Origin: Halarcobacter ebronensis | GTDB taxonomy: Bacteria > Campylobacterota > Campylobacteria > Campylobacterales > Arcobacteraceae | Direction: 5' to 3' | Length of the DNA stretch: 64,000 bases | Assembly: GCF_013201825.1 (NCBI RefSeq) | Contig: NZ_CP053836.1 | Coordinates: 2,666,001 to 2,730,000 of the forward strand | In this document: positions 44,461 through 54,450 of the stretch, in pieces | How positions within the stretch are numbered: position 1 is the stretch's first letter | Layout of the letters: each line of letters begins with the position of its first letter | The notes under the pieces: generated by a model | Seen by the model: the letters and a program-made list of their open reading frames with translations, nothing else | Database searches by the model: none | Told to the model about the DNA's origin: nothing | Translations under genes and position numbers: made by a program

Positions 44461-46371
44461 ATGTTACAATTTTACATGAAAACATACAATTATAATTTAA
44501 AAGATAAAACTCTTGAAAAGAGTATTAATCTAAACCAATTTAAAAATTCAAAAAATATTCTTATTCAAATCTTTTGTGGTGAAGGGGAGGGAAAACTAAA
44601 AGAGATAACAAATGCTCTATTAATAAATCTTCCACAAAGTATTATTATAGGAACAACCACAGATGGAGAGATAAAAGATAAAAAGATTTCAATACTAAAT
44701 ACAGTACTTTCAATCTCAATATTTGATAAAACAGAGATTTTAGCTTCCTATGAAGACGGTAAAAACTCTTTTGACAATGGATACAACCTTGCAAAAAAAA
44801 TTGTAACTAAGGATACAAAACTACTTATACTTTTTGCAGATGGCACCAGTACAAATGGTGAAAACTTTTTAAAAGGGATTGAAGCTTTTGATAACAGTGT
44901 TCCTATATGTGGTGGTATGGCAGGGGATAATGGAAAATTTATTCAAACTTTTGTTTCTTATCAAAATATTTTAATTAAAAATGGAGCTGTAGGTGTATCT
45001 TTAAATTCAGACTATCTAAAAGTTCACAATGATTACCGTTTTAATTGGTCTCCAATTGGAATTGAACACACTATTGACAAAGTTGAAGATAATAGAGTTT
45101 ATAGTATAAATGGTATGTTACCTATTGATTTTTATGCTAAATATCTTGGGGAAGATGTTGCAAGTACGCTACCTACAACTGGTATAGAGTTCCCTTTAAT
45201 TAGTGAGAAAGATGGTTTCCAAATAGCAAGGGCAATTATTGCAAAACATAAAGATGGAAGTATAAGTTTTGCAGGAAATCTACAAAAAGGAGATAAAGTT
45301 AAACTTGGGTTTGGAAATGCAGAACTTATTATGCAAAATCCAATTGAGAGTTTTGATAAAAATAGTTCAATCAAACCTGAAACTTTCTTTTTATACTCTT
45401 GTATGGCAAGAAGACGGTATATGCCAAATTTTATTCAAGTTGAAGTGGAACCCTTTGCAAAAATTGCCCCAACTTCTGGTTTTTTTACCTATGCAGAGTT
45501 TTTCCATTATAATAATAAAAATCTTCTCCTAAACCAAACTTTAACTATTATTGCTTTAACAGAAGAACCAACAAAAATAAGCAAAATGTGTTTTTTACCA
45601 GAGAGCCTTCAAAAAAATGAACACTCAAGGGTAATAAGAGCATTAACCCATCTTATACAACAATCAACTAAAGATTATGATGAACAGACAAAAAAATTAA
45701 ACCAAGAAAAACAGTATTCCCATGACTTGCTCTCAGCACAAAGACAGTTTTTAAGACACACTGTGCATGAAACAAATACTCCACTCTCTTCAATTATGTG
45801 GAATATTGAACTTCATGAGATGGAATTTGGCAAAAATAGATATCTTACAAATATTGAAGTTGCAATGAAAAACCTATTTTCTATATATGATGATTTAAGT
45901 TATCTAATAAAGAAAGACCAAATTATCTATACAAAACAACAAATTGATTTGGTGGATTATACAAGAACCAGAATTGATTTCTTTTCTCAAGTAGCAATAA
46001 AAGCCCACTCAAGACTTATTTTCCAAACTTCTCAAAATCAAAAGATAATAAATTTCAATGAAACAAAATTGCAAAGAATAATTGACAATAATCTAACAAA
46101 TGCAATAAAATATAGCTTTGAAAATGAAGACATATATATTATAATACTAGAGACTAAAAACCATTATAAACTTCAATTTACAAGTCACTCAACCTTGATT
46201 CAAGACCCTAAAAAAGTCTTTGAAGAGTATTACAGAGAAGAGAAAATAAAAGAGGGATTTGGTTTAGGACTAAATTTGGTAAAAAGAATATGTGATGAAG
46301 AAGAGGTTGAAATAGACCTTGAATCAAATAAAAATTTTACAACCTTTACCTACCATTTTAAAAAGGATTAA
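44461..46371 (+). CDS. FIST-domain sensor histidine kinase
   Basis: The 636-residue soluble kinase has FIST_N (~30-220; IIIGTTTDGEIKD and VPICGGMAGDNGKF) and FIST_C (~225-370; SCMARRRYMPNFIQVEVEPF), a coiled linker, a phospho-acceptor region RHTVHETNTPLSS and an ATPase domain (GFGLGLNLVKR). FIST domains are thought to bind small metabolites. It has no membrane helix. It lies 5 bases before a response regulator. An alternative start five codons in (44476) is possible. Confidence 0.87.
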   Translation: MLQFYMKTYNYNLKDKTLEKSINLNQFKNSKNILIQIFCGEGEGKLKEITNALLINLPQSIIIGTTTDGEIKDKKISILNTVLSISIFDKTEILASYEDGKNSFDNGYNLAKKIVTKDTKLLILFADGTSTNGENFLKGIEAFDNSVPICGGMAGDNGKFIQTFVSYQNILIKNGAVGVSLNSDYLKVHNDYRFNWSPIGIEHTIDKVEDNRVYSINGMLPIDFYAKYLGEDVASTLPTTGIEFPLISEKDGFQIARAIIAKHKDGSISFAGNLQKGDKVKLGFGNAELIMQNPIESFDKNSSIKPETFFLYSCMARRRYMPNFIQVEVEPFAKIAPTSGFFTYAEFFHYNNKNLLLNQTLTIIALTEEPTKISKMCFLPESLQKNEHSRVIRALTHLIQQSTKDYDEQTKKLNQEKQYSHDLLSAQRQFLRHTVHETNTPLSSIMWNIELHEMEFGKNRYLTNIEVAMKNLFSIYDDLSYLIKKDQIIYTKQQIDLVDYTRTRIDFFSQVAIKAHSRLIFQTSQNQKIINFNETKLQRIIDNNLTNAIKYSFENEDIYIIILETKNHYKLQFTSHSTLIQDPKKVFEEYYREEKIKEGFGLGLNLVKRICDEEEVEIDLESNKNFTTFTYHFKKD

Positions 46372-46376
46372 TAAAT

Positions 46377-47036
46377 ATGAAAATCTTACTTCTAGAAGAT
46401 GATTTAATGTTAAATGATGCCATAGCTCAATATTTAACCTCTGTAGGTCATTTAATAGTATCCACAAAAGATGGTAAAAGTTGTCTAGAAATTCTAAAAA
46501 ATGAGAAGTTTGATATGTTAATTCTTGATATAAATCTTCCAGATATAAATGGTTTTACAATCTTAGAACAGATGCATGAGAATAAGAGAATGATACCAAC
46601 TATTTTCATCTCTGCACTGCTTGACATTGAAGATATTTCAAGAGCTTTTGACATTGGTTGCCATGACTATTTAAAAAAACCTTTTCACTTAAAAGAGCTA
46701 AACCTTCGTATCAATAAAATTTTAAAAAATAGTGTTGTTCCACAAAATCATAAAAGATTATCCTCTTCATATAGTTTTGACCATGATACAATGACTCTGT
46801 ATTTTGATAACGAACCACACATTTTGCCTAAAAGACAACTTTTAATAATCTCATTACTTTCAAAAAATAGAAGTTTAGTTGTAAATTATGATATGTTTAG
46901 AGAGTATGCTTACAATGGAGAAAATATTGATACAGCAACAATTAGGGCAGAAGTTAATAGAGTAAAAAAAGTTTTAAAAGAGGATTTTATTATCAATATT
47001 AGAGGAATTGGATATATGGTTGAACGACCTAAATAG
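46377..47036 (+). CDS. OmpR-type response regulator
   Basis: The 219-residue protein has a receiver (LLEDD acidic pocket, phospho-Asp in MLILDINLPD, Ser in FISAL at the Thr position, Lys in YLKKPF) and a winged helix ending NIRGIGYMVER. It is the partner of the FIST kinase and the best candidate to bind the 11-bp repeats. Its 3' end overlaps the convergent CHASE-PAS kinase by 8 bases. It is less close to the three other regulators in the window. Confidence 0.88.
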   Translation: MKILLLEDDLMLNDAIAQYLTSVGHLIVSTKDGKSCLEILKNEKFDMLILDINLPDINGFTILEQMHENKRMIPTIFISALLDIEDISRAFDIGCHDYLKKPFHLKELNLRINKILKNSVVPQNHKRLSSSYSFDHDTMTLYFDNEPHILPKRQLLIISLLSKNRSLVVNYDMFREYAYNGENIDTATIRAEVNRVKKVLKEDFIINIRGIGYMVERPK

Positions 47037-48987
47037 GAAGTTCTATAAAAAATTTAGCCCCATGTGCTGTATTTTTTGCATAAATATTACCATTTAGACT
47101 TTCACATATAATTTTGTAACTCATACTAAGACCAAGTCCTGTTCCCAAAGTTTGATGTTTTGTTGTAAAGTATGGTTCAAAAATATGTGGCATTACTTCA
47201 TCTTTGATTCCGCCACCATTATCTTCTATTGAGATTATAACTATTTTCTCTTTTTTCTCAATTCTAATTTTTATCCAAGGATCAACTATTTGGTTTTCAA
47301 GTAAAGCATCCTTTGAATTATTAAATAGATTTAATAAAACTTGTTCAAGTTGTCCCACAACCAAATCTATCTCAACTTTATTATCATAATCTACTTCATC
47401 AATTAAATTTATACCTTTATCTTTTAGTGTTGCATTGATTATCATCAATGATGCTACAATTCTATCTTGCAAAACAGTCTTTTCAGGATTTTTTTGAACC
47501 CTTAAAAAACTTCTAAAAGTATCTATTGTTTTTGAGAGATATTTTGTATTCTCAACAATATTTTCAAGTTTTCTAAACATCTCTTCGTCATCAATAATAT
47601 CTGCTTTTTTTTCAAGAATTATTCCACTTGCTAACATACTTATTGCACTTAGAGGTTGTCTCCATTGGTGGGCAATATTTCCTATCATCTCTCCCATTGC
47701 TATAAGTTTTGCATTTTGGAAATACTCAAATTGGTGCTCTTCAAAACTCTTTTTTGCAGTTATATCATGTCGTACTGACATATATCCTATCAGTTCATTA
47801 TCTTTATTATACTCAGGAGTAATTACAGAACTAATCCAAAAAGTGTGTCCAGATTTTGCTACATTCTTAATCTCACCATTCCAAATTTTGCCATCTTCTA
47901 TTGTTTCCCAAAGATTTTTATAATACTCATCAGAATAGTCTGGATGTCTTAAGATATTGTGAGATTTACCTATTAGTTCTTCCCTATCATATCCAGTTAA
48001 TTTACAAAAAGCATCACTGGCTTCAGTAATTATTCCCTCTTTATTTGTTTTTGAATATAAAACATATTTACCTATTAAATTAAGATTATTCTCTATTTTT
48101 CTAGTCTGTTCTTTTACTTTTTCCTCTAATAGTTCATTTACACTTTCTAACTCTTTTGGTCTAATTAAGATTGTAAAAAGAAGATAACCTAAAAGAGAAG
48201 AGATTATAATTGAAGTTATATAAAGTATTGCAATAAAACTGTTTGAGATATAAGCGCCCATATATTGGATATCTAAATACCAAGTTGCATTTGGAACTTC
48301 AACACTTTTTGTAAATACTTTTTTATCTTGTGAAAATTCACAACTACTATAAAATATATCCATTTTGTTTGTATCAGGATGAACTCTTTTTAATCTAAAG
48401 ATATAGTTTTTATCTTTGAGTTCTAATAGATTAGCATTTTTTATTAAATCATCTAAGATTATAAGGGCAGAGGCAAATCCCCAAAATTTATCATCAATAT
48501 AAATAGGTTTTCTAGCAATAATTCCAATGCCACCTTGAAGTAGTTTAAATGGTCCTGCCAAAGTTAACTCTTGGCTTTTTTGGGCTAAAAAAGCCTCTTT
48601 TTTTCTGGCATTGTCTTTAAATAAATCATGCCCAATTGCTTTTTCATTTCCCTTTAGTGGATATATTTTTGTTACAATAGCATTAGGAGCTAATTGAAGA
48701 TTACTTACTCCTCTTGATTCCGATAAAAGCATCTTTGAAAAACTATCAAAACTACTCATATCTCCTCTAACTAATGATATATGTTCGCCCAAAATTGTTG
48801 CACTTCTTGTATTTCTTAATATAGTTCTTTCTAAGACATTTGCTTGGGAATTTAAAACTTCAGTAGATAGTTTATCAATATTGCTTTCAATAAAATAGTT
48901 ATTGCTCTCTATTAGTTTATGAAAAGTAAAGATTAAAATTAAAGTTACAAAAATTGAGATTAATTTCTCTTTTTTAAACATACACAT
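47029..48987 (-). CDS. CHASE-PAS membrane sensor histidine kinase
   Basis: The 652-residue kinase has TM1 (~8-25), a periplasmic CHASE-like domain (~45-235; GVSNLQLAPNAIVTKIYPLKGNE), TM2 (~250-275), a coiled coil, a PAS domain with PAC (~300-415; TDA-like SDAFCKLTGYDREELIGKSHNILRHPDY), and a kinase core. The core shows His in GEMIGNIAHQWRQPL, an N box in NLFNNSKDAL and a G box in LGTGLGLSMS. It faces the FIST operon tail to tail and has no regulator of its own nearby. Confidence 0.88.
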   Translation of the reverse strand: MCMFKKEKLISIFVTLILIFTFHKLIESNNYFIESNIDKLSTEVLNSQANVLERTILRNTRSATILGEHISLVRGDMSSFDSFSKMLLSESRGVSNLQLAPNAIVTKIYPLKGNEKAIGHDLFKDNARKKEAFLAQKSQELTLAGPFKLLQGGIGIIARKPIYIDDKFWGFASALIILDDLIKNANLLELKDKNYIFRLKRVHPDTNKMDIFYSSCEFSQDKKVFTKSVEVPNATWYLDIQYMGAYISNSFIAILYITSIIISSLLGYLLFTILIRPKELESVNELLEEKVKEQTRKIENNLNLIGKYVLYSKTNKEGIITEASDAFCKLTGYDREELIGKSHNILRHPDYSDEYYKNLWETIEDGKIWNGEIKNVAKSGHTFWISSVITPEYNKDNELIGYMSVRHDITAKKSFEEHQFEYFQNAKLIAMGEMIGNIAHQWRQPLSAISMLASGIILEKKADIIDDEEMFRKLENIVENTKYLSKTIDTFRSFLRVQKNPEKTVLQDRIVASLMIINATLKDKGINLIDEVDYDNKVEIDLVVGQLEQVLLNLFNNSKDALLENQIVDPWIKIRIEKKEKIVIISIEDNGGGIKDEVMPHIFEPYFTTKHQTLGTGLGLSMSYKIICESLNGNIYAKNTAHGAKFFIELPI

Positions 48988-49127
48988 ACCTATCTTTTTA
49001 ATTGATTTTAATTATAGTAAAAGTATTTAAAATTACGATTATAAAAATTATCAATTTTAATTTTTATAGAAAACTCAAATATAATAAACTTTTTGATAAA
49101 ATCTGCAAAATTAAAAGGGCAATTATT

Positions 49128-49328
49128 ATGAACATAATAGTAAATGGAGAAAACAAAGAGTTTGATAATGAATCAACTTTACAAAATATTATTAGGGAAC
49201 TAAAAATTGAAGATAAAGTAATGGCCGCAGCTGTTAACATGGAGATTGTAAAAAAAGACCAATGGGGTAATTTTGTTATAAGAGAAGATGACAAACTAGA
49301 GTTATTACAATTTGTAGGTGGTGGCTGA
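49128..49328 (+). CDS. thiS: Sulfur carrier protein ThiS
   Basis: The 66-residue beta-grasp protein ends in QFVGGG, the thiocarboxylate-forming Gly-Gly tail. It starts MNIIVNGENKEFDNESTLQN at the ATG at 49128, preceded by AAAAGGG. In thiamine synthesis ThiS carries sulfur for the thiazole ring. Here it sits 2 bases before a molybdopterin oxidoreductase gene rather than with thi genes. A MoaD-like carrier is possible, but the size and N-terminal NG motif favour ThiS. Confidence 0.85.
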   Translation: MNIIVNGENKEFDNESTLQNIIRELKIEDKVMAAAVNMEIVKKDQWGNFVIREDDKLELLQFVGGG

Positions 49329-49330
49329 AG

Positions 49331-51415
49331 ATGATTGCAGATATAAACTCTGTATGTACTTATTGTGGTGTTGGATGTGATATTACAGGACAAGTACAAG
49401 ATAATAAAATATTAAAAATATACGCACAAAATGATGGTTATGTAAGTCAAGGGAAACTCTGTATCAAAGGTGCAAAAGGTTTTAATTTTGTTCACTCAGA
49501 ACAAAGAATCAGAAACTGTAGAGTTAAAAAATCTTTTGTAACTAATAATTTAGAAGCTCTTCCTAGGGAATTAAAAGCAAGAGTTAAAACTCTTAAAGAG
49601 TTTGATGAAGAGTATTTTGAAGCACCTTATGAGTTTACAACTTCCCTTGCAGCTTGGAAGCTGATGCAGATAAAAGAGAAGTATGGAAGACATAGTTTTT
49701 GTGGAATGGGAGGAGCTAGAACTTCATGTGAAAGCTCTTATATGTTCCAAAAATTTATCCGTGAAGGTATGGATTCTCCACATGTTGATTGCTGTGCAAG
49801 AGTTTGTCATAGTCCAAGTTTAAAAGGGATGAAACCCCTAATTGGAGAGGGAGCTGCAACAAACCCTTTTGATGATATTTTTGAGACTGAAAATATTATT
49901 ATTATGGGTTCAAATACAACAGAAGCCCATCCTATTGTTGCAAATAGAATAATAAAAGCCTCAAAGGCTAAAACTGCAACAGTAACAGTAATTGATGTAA
50001 GAAATATCCAAATAGGAAAATATGGTAAAGAGTTAGTAATCCCATATGAAGCAAATCTTCTTATTTTAAATATGATGGCTTATGTAATACTTTCTGAAAA
50101 ACTATATGATAATGACTTTATAGATTCAAGATGTGTAGGATTTGAAGAGTATAAGGAATCAATTTTAAATGACCCTTTTGCAAATCCAGAATATCTAAGA
50201 AATATAAAAGGTTATGAAGAGTTAGCAGATACTCTTCCTCAAGTTGCAAGGGAATATGCCACTAAAAAATCTATGTTTTTTTGGGGATTAGGAATTACAG
50301 AGCATCTTGATGGCTCATATGCTGTTATGGCAATTGTTCATTTGGCTCTTTTAACAGGAAATGTTGGTAAAAGAGGAACAGGACTTATGCCTCTAAGAGG
50401 ACAAAATAATGTTCAAGGAGCCTGTGATACTGGTTGTTTGCCATATTATAATCCAGATTATGAAGAGCCTAAAGAGATTGGTTTTATGACTCCTCAACTA
50501 ATAGATGAAATGTTAAAAGGAAATATAAAAGCTATGTACGTAATGGGAGAGGATATTGCCCATATTCACCCAAATCAAAATAAAGTACACAAAGCTTTAG
50601 AAAATCTTGAAGTTATTATCTCAAATGAACTTTTTATGAATGAAATAACAAAAAAAGCAGACATAATTTTTGGAGTTAAATCAGCCTATGAAAAAACTGG
50701 TGTTTATGTAAATGCCATGAGAAGACTTCATCTATCTCAACCTCTTGTTGATTCAGATTTACCAGATGACTGGGAAGTTTTAAGGGATATTGAAAACAAA
50801 ATAAATGGCGAATTTATCTATGAAAATAGTGAAGATGTTTGGAATGAAACAAAAGAGAGAGTAAAATCAAGATTTAGTGGAGCTACTTACCATAAATTAT
50901 CAAAAAATAGAAATAGAGGTATGCAGTGGCCAATAGAAAAAGATGATACTCCTATTTTACACCTTGAGAAATTCAGAACACAAGATGGAAAAGCTAACTT
51001 TCAATATCACCAATACAACATAAGAGAGCAAGTAAAAAAACTTGTTCAAAATGAAACTTTTGCAAAAAATGAGTTTTATTTAACAACTGGAAGAACAATA
51101 GTTCATTACAATAATGCAGCCCAAACAATAAGAAGTGAAGCTTTAAACTCAAGATATGATGTGGATATTGTATTGGCTTCAAAAGAGGATGAAGAGAGAA
51201 TTGGAAGTTCACATATTATTTTAAAAACCCAATATGGACAGACTGCTATTTTGCCTGTAAAATACTCAAAAGCTATAAGAGCTGGAACTTTATACACAAC
51301 ATTCCACCATCCCCAATCAAAAATCAATTTTATCTTTGGAGATGAGGCAGATGAGCTTATTTTAACTGCAAGATTCAAATCTATTAGAGTTGAAATTGAG
51401 CCGATTAAAGGGTGA
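49331..51415 (+). CDS. Molybdopterin oxidoreductase, formate dehydrogenase-like (Cys type)
   Basis: The 694-residue protein has an N-terminal 4Fe-4S site (Cys9, Cys12, Cys16, Cys44), then the FDH active-site motif CARVCHSPS with Cys159 in the place of selenocysteine and His160 beside it. PLRGQNNVQGACD and TTGRTIVHYNNAAQT are further FDH-family segments. The Cys159 codon is TGT, so no recoding is needed. No twin-arginine signal is seen, so it is cytoplasmic. No partner subunits are adjacent. The start is two bases from the thiS stop. Confidence 0.85.
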   Translation: MIADINSVCTYCGVGCDITGQVQDNKILKIYAQNDGYVSQGKLCIKGAKGFNFVHSEQRIRNCRVKKSFVTNNLEALPRELKARVKTLKEFDEEYFEAPYEFTTSLAAWKLMQIKEKYGRHSFCGMGGARTSCESSYMFQKFIREGMDSPHVDCCARVCHSPSLKGMKPLIGEGAATNPFDDIFETENIIIMGSNTTEAHPIVANRIIKASKAKTATVTVIDVRNIQIGKYGKELVIPYEANLLILNMMAYVILSEKLYDNDFIDSRCVGFEEYKESILNDPFANPEYLRNIKGYEELADTLPQVAREYATKKSMFFWGLGITEHLDGSYAVMAIVHLALLTGNVGKRGTGLMPLRGQNNVQGACDTGCLPYYNPDYEEPKEIGFMTPQLIDEMLKGNIKAMYVMGEDIAHIHPNQNKVHKALENLEVIISNELFMNEITKKADIIFGVKSAYEKTGVYVNAMRRLHLSQPLVDSDLPDDWEVLRDIENKINGEFIYENSEDVWNETKERVKSRFSGATYHKLSKNRNRGMQWPIEKDDTPILHLEKFRTQDGKANFQYHQYNIREQVKKLVQNETFAKNEFYLTTGRTIVHYNNAAQTIRSEALNSRYDVDIVLASKEDEERIGSSHIILKTQYGQTAILPVKYSKAIRAGTLYTTFHHPQSKINFIFGDEADELILTARFKSIRVEIEPIKG

Positions 51416-51728
51416 TATAGCTGAAACAAAAGCTTGTGAGTTTTTAAGCTCACAAGGCTTTACAATAGTTGAAAAAAATTTCTATGCGAAAAAACTAGGA
51501 GAAATTGATTTAATTGCAACAAAAGATTCTACCTATCACTTTATAGAGGTAAAATCTGCAAAAGATTATGAAACAGCAGTTAATAATATAAATCCTTCAA
51601 AACTCTCAAAACTAAAAAGAAGTGTTGATTATTATCTACAGACCAAAAAGATTTTTCCAGATTTTTGTATTGATGCAATAATAGTTGTAGATGAAAAAAT
51701 AGAGTTTTTAGAGAATATTACTCTCTAA
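51390..51728 (+). CDS. YraN/UPF0102-family predicted nuclease
   Basis: The 112-residue protein has the restriction-endonuclease-like core of YraN: KGDIAETKACEFLSSQGFTIVEKNF, then GEIDLIATKD and HFIEVKSAK, the D-x(n)-E-x-K nuclease signature. It overlaps the end of the upstream gene by 26 bases and starts at TTG (51390-51392), with no usable ATG. Its end overlaps the convergent ClC gene by 11 bases. Its role is thought to lie in DNA processing. Confidence 0.88.
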   Translation: MKLSRLKGDIAETKACEFLSSQGFTIVEKNFYAKKLGEIDLIATKDSTYHFIEVKSAKDYETAVNNINPSKLSKLKRSVDYYLQTKKIFPDFCIDAIIVVDEKIEFLENITL

Positions 51729-53136
51729 CTCTTCTTCTTTTCTTTCTAAAGGCTCTTCTTGTTTTTATATTAATAATTCTATATACTCTTCTAATATTTC
51801 CAAAAAATCTTGTGGTATAGGTTGCGTCAGCATTTGAGATCTCTTGACCTAGTTTAACATCAATTGCATCTGATTTTTTCATAGATAAAACCTGAGAAGG
51901 GAAAACACTTCTATGTCCTGTCATCAAAAATGCAATTATAATTGAAAGTGCCGCATAGTGAGCAACATTTACCCCGAAAAGTTCAACTGCCATAATCATA
52001 GCTGCGATTGGAGCACTTGTAGCACCTGCTAATACACTTACAAATCCTAAAGCCGCAAAAAGAGGAATATACCCATCAACTAAAGCACCAAAAAAGTTTC
52101 CACTTGTTGCACCTATATAAAATACAGGAGTAATAACTCCACCACTTCCTCCAAAACCAAGAGTAAGAGAAGTAAAGATTGTCTTTAATATAAAAGCATA
52201 CCAAGGTACACCTTCATGATCATGAAAATTTGGAGAGAGTGACTCTTTTATGGTTTCAAAACCTAAACCTAAATAATCATCTCCTACTATTAAAGTTAAT
52301 ATAACTAAAATCACTCCACCTATAAAAGCTTTTAATACATAGTGTAAATCAATTGATTTTACATAAGAGTGAATATATCGTAAGACTGTAATTATAAAAT
52401 CTGCTACAAGTCCAAAAAATATTCCTGCTAAAATAACTTTTGCAATAAGTACATAGTTGAAATTAAAAGTTACATAATAAGCTATATCAAAATAGGTGTA
52501 ACTAATACCAACCATTTTTGCAACAAAAAAAGCAGCAAATCCTGCAACAATTGATGGCAACAAAATATCATACATCAAAGCACCAACAATTAGTATTTCA
52601 ACACCAAAAATTGCTCCTGCTAATGGAGTTCCAAATACAGAAGCAAATCCTGCACTAATACCACAAATTACAACTTTTTTTCTATCTCTACTTGTAAATT
52701 TAAATAGTGTTGCCACAAAAGAAGCAGCAGCAGCTCCAATTTGTGCTCCAGGTCCCTCTTTACCAACTGACCCACCGGCAAATATTGTAATAACTGTTGC
52801 AATAAGTTTAACTGGGATAACTGAGAGTTTCATCTCTCCTGAATTTTTATGTACTGCTTCAATTACTTTTTCAGTTCCATGTCCTTCTGCTGATGGTGCA
52901 AATTTTTTTACAATTATAACTGTAGCAACCAAAGCAAATGGAAGTAAATAGTAATAATCAAAAGGAAGCAATGAACGTGAGTTTTCACAATACTCTAAAA
53001 ATTTTAGGAAAAATGCCACAATTAGTCCAACAAATGCACCTATTGAAGAAGAGATTAAGATCCATTTGGTGATTGTTGCGAACATTACAGTCTGTTCTGC
53101 TAAGTGACTTGATACTTGTTTATTATTTTTTGGCAT
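51718..53136 (-). CDS. ClC-family chloride channel or H+/Cl- antiporter
   Basis: The 472-residue membrane protein shows the ClC selectivity motifs GSVGKEGPGAQIG, with the gating Glu retained, and GFGGSGGVITPVFYIG. The segment PLAGAIFGVEIL keeps a Glu near the internal proton-site position, which favours an exchanger over a pure channel. The C-terminal ~50 residues are Arg/Lys-rich and cytoplasmic, without CBS domains. Confidence 0.88.
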   Translation of the reverse strand: MPKNNKQVSSHLAEQTVMFATITKWILISSSIGAFVGLIVAFFLKFLEYCENSRSLLPFDYYYLLPFALVATVIIVKKFAPSAEGHGTEKVIEAVHKNSGEMKLSVIPVKLIATVITIFAGGSVGKEGPGAQIGAAAASFVATLFKFTSRDRKKVVICGISAGFASVFGTPLAGAIFGVEILIVGALMYDILLPSIVAGFAAFFVAKMVGISYTYFDIAYYVTFNFNYVLIAKVILAGIFFGLVADFIITVLRYIHSYVKSIDLHYVLKAFIGGVILVILTLIVGDDYLGLGFETIKESLSPNFHDHEGVPWYAFILKTIFTSLTLGFGGSGGVITPVFYIGATSGNFFGALVDGYIPLFAALGFVSVLAGATSAPIAAMIMAVELFGVNVAHYAALSIIIAFLMTGHRSVFPSQVLSMKKSDAIDVKLGQEISNADATYTTRFFGNIRRVYRIINIKTRRAFRKKRRRVRE

Positions 53137-53246
53137 TTAATCTACTTTTAAAGAGTTTCTATAGTATAAGGTTACCATAAAATAAAATAAAATTCCTTTG
53201 TAAAAAGTACTATTTTTTTAATATTATTAAAATTTCTTAAAAGAAT

Positions 53247-53942
53247 TTAACCAATACTACTTTTATTCCTTTCTAATTTGTTCAAATAATTATTTAATGT
53301 GTCAAGTTCATCTATTGATTTTGGTTCAACTTTTAAAATTTCAGCAAGAGATTTTACTCCCATTGACAAAAGATATTGAAGGTTACTATCAAAAGTTGCC
53401 TCTTCTATTATCCAAATTTTATCTTTGTGTACTTCAAACATATATCCACCATTTGGAATTGGAGTCATAGATAAAACTACAGTATAGTGATCTTTCACAA
53501 TAGACTCTTTTGTTGAGTACATAAGTCCTATATTGTAATCTTTTTTAGAAAAACCTCTAATTAAAACAACTAATACTTTTTTTTCACCAGATTTAGAGGT
53601 ATTAAATATATTAACTAGCTCTTTTATAGTTGAATAACCTGGTACCTTTGAATACAATTTTTGAACAAAATTAACAAGTCCCGTCTCTACAAAAATTCCT
53701 AAAACATAAGCCAAAAAAGCTAAAAGTGCAACACCAAACAAAGTCCAAAGAACAGGAAACTGATTTGGCTCAAAACCAACTAATGTAAAAAGATAAGCTG
53801 TCAAAGAATTAAATTTTTCATATACCCAAATAACTATAATAGTTACCGCTGCAATTGGAGCAAGCCAAAATAGTCCTTTTAAGATAACTGTTATTATATG
53901 ATCCTTACCATGACCTAAAAACTCTTTAATATTATCAATCAT
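53247..53942 (-). CDS. DUF502-family membrane protein
   Basis: The 231-residue protein has two membrane helices (~20-45 and ~65-90) and a cytoplasmic domain with KVPGYSTIKELVNIFNTSKSGEK and VLSMTPIPNGGYMFEV, typical of DUF502. The function of this widespread family is not established. It is a single-gene unit, divergent from dgkA. Confidence 0.85.
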   Translation of the reverse strand: MIDNIKEFLGHGKDHIITVILKGLFWLAPIAAVTIIVIWVYEKFNSLTAYLFTLVGFEPNQFPVLWTLFGVALLAFLAYVLGIFVETGLVNFVQKLYSKVPGYSTIKELVNIFNTSKSGEKKVLVVLIRGFSKKDYNIGLMYSTKESIVKDHYTVVLSMTPIPNGGYMFEVHKDKIWIIEEATFDSNLQYLLSMGVKSLAEILKVEPKSIDELDTLNNYLNKLERNKSSIG

Positions 53943-54032
53943 TTATTACTCCTTAAACTTATATATTATAACCTTTTAGTAACTCTTTTTAACTAAAATA
54001 AAAAGATTATTAAAGACAAAACAAGGGACTTG

Positions 54033-54401
54033 ATGAGAAATCAACCAAAATATCACTTTTTTAAAAATACAATTTATGCTCTTAAAGGATTAAAAGATAT
54101 TATTAAAACTGAAAGCTCTTTTAGAATAGAACTTACACTCTTTTTTATCTCTATTCCAATTTTGATTTTTATTGAAACAACACTTACAAATAAACTTCTT
54201 CTTTTTATAACTTTAAGTTTAGTTCTTTTAACAGAAGCAATGAACTCTGCAATTGAAAGAGCTGTTGATTTAGTTACATTAGAGCACCAAAGAATGGCAG
54301 GTATGGCAAAAGATGCAGGAAGTGCAGCAGTATTCATCTCTGTTGTTATTGCACTTACAACTTGGGGCTTTATTCTTTTGGATAGTTTTAAGCTCATTTA
54401 A
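54033..54401 (+). CDS. dgkA: Diacylglycerol kinase
   Basis: The 122-residue protein recycles diacylglycerol to phosphatidic acid. It has three membrane helices and the family signature TEAMNSAIERAVDLVT, followed by KDAGSAAVFISV. The ATG at 54033 is preferred over a TTG one codon earlier, because AAGGGA sits 5 bases ahead of it. Confidence 0.95.
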   Translation: MRNQPKYHFFKNTIYALKGLKDIIKTESSFRIELTLFFISIPILIFIETTLTNKLLLFITLSLVLLTEAMNSAIERAVDLVTLEHQRMAGMAKDAGSAAVFISVVIALTTWGFILLDSFKLI

Positions 54402-54450
54402 TATACAAGTTTTTATCTATACAGTTGTATATATTGGCTAAAATACCAAA

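Noticed and set aside
49760-49830. Selenocysteine recoding in the formate dehydrogenase-like gene
   Set aside because: The active-site codon is TGT (Cys), not TGA, so no recoding or SECIS element is required.
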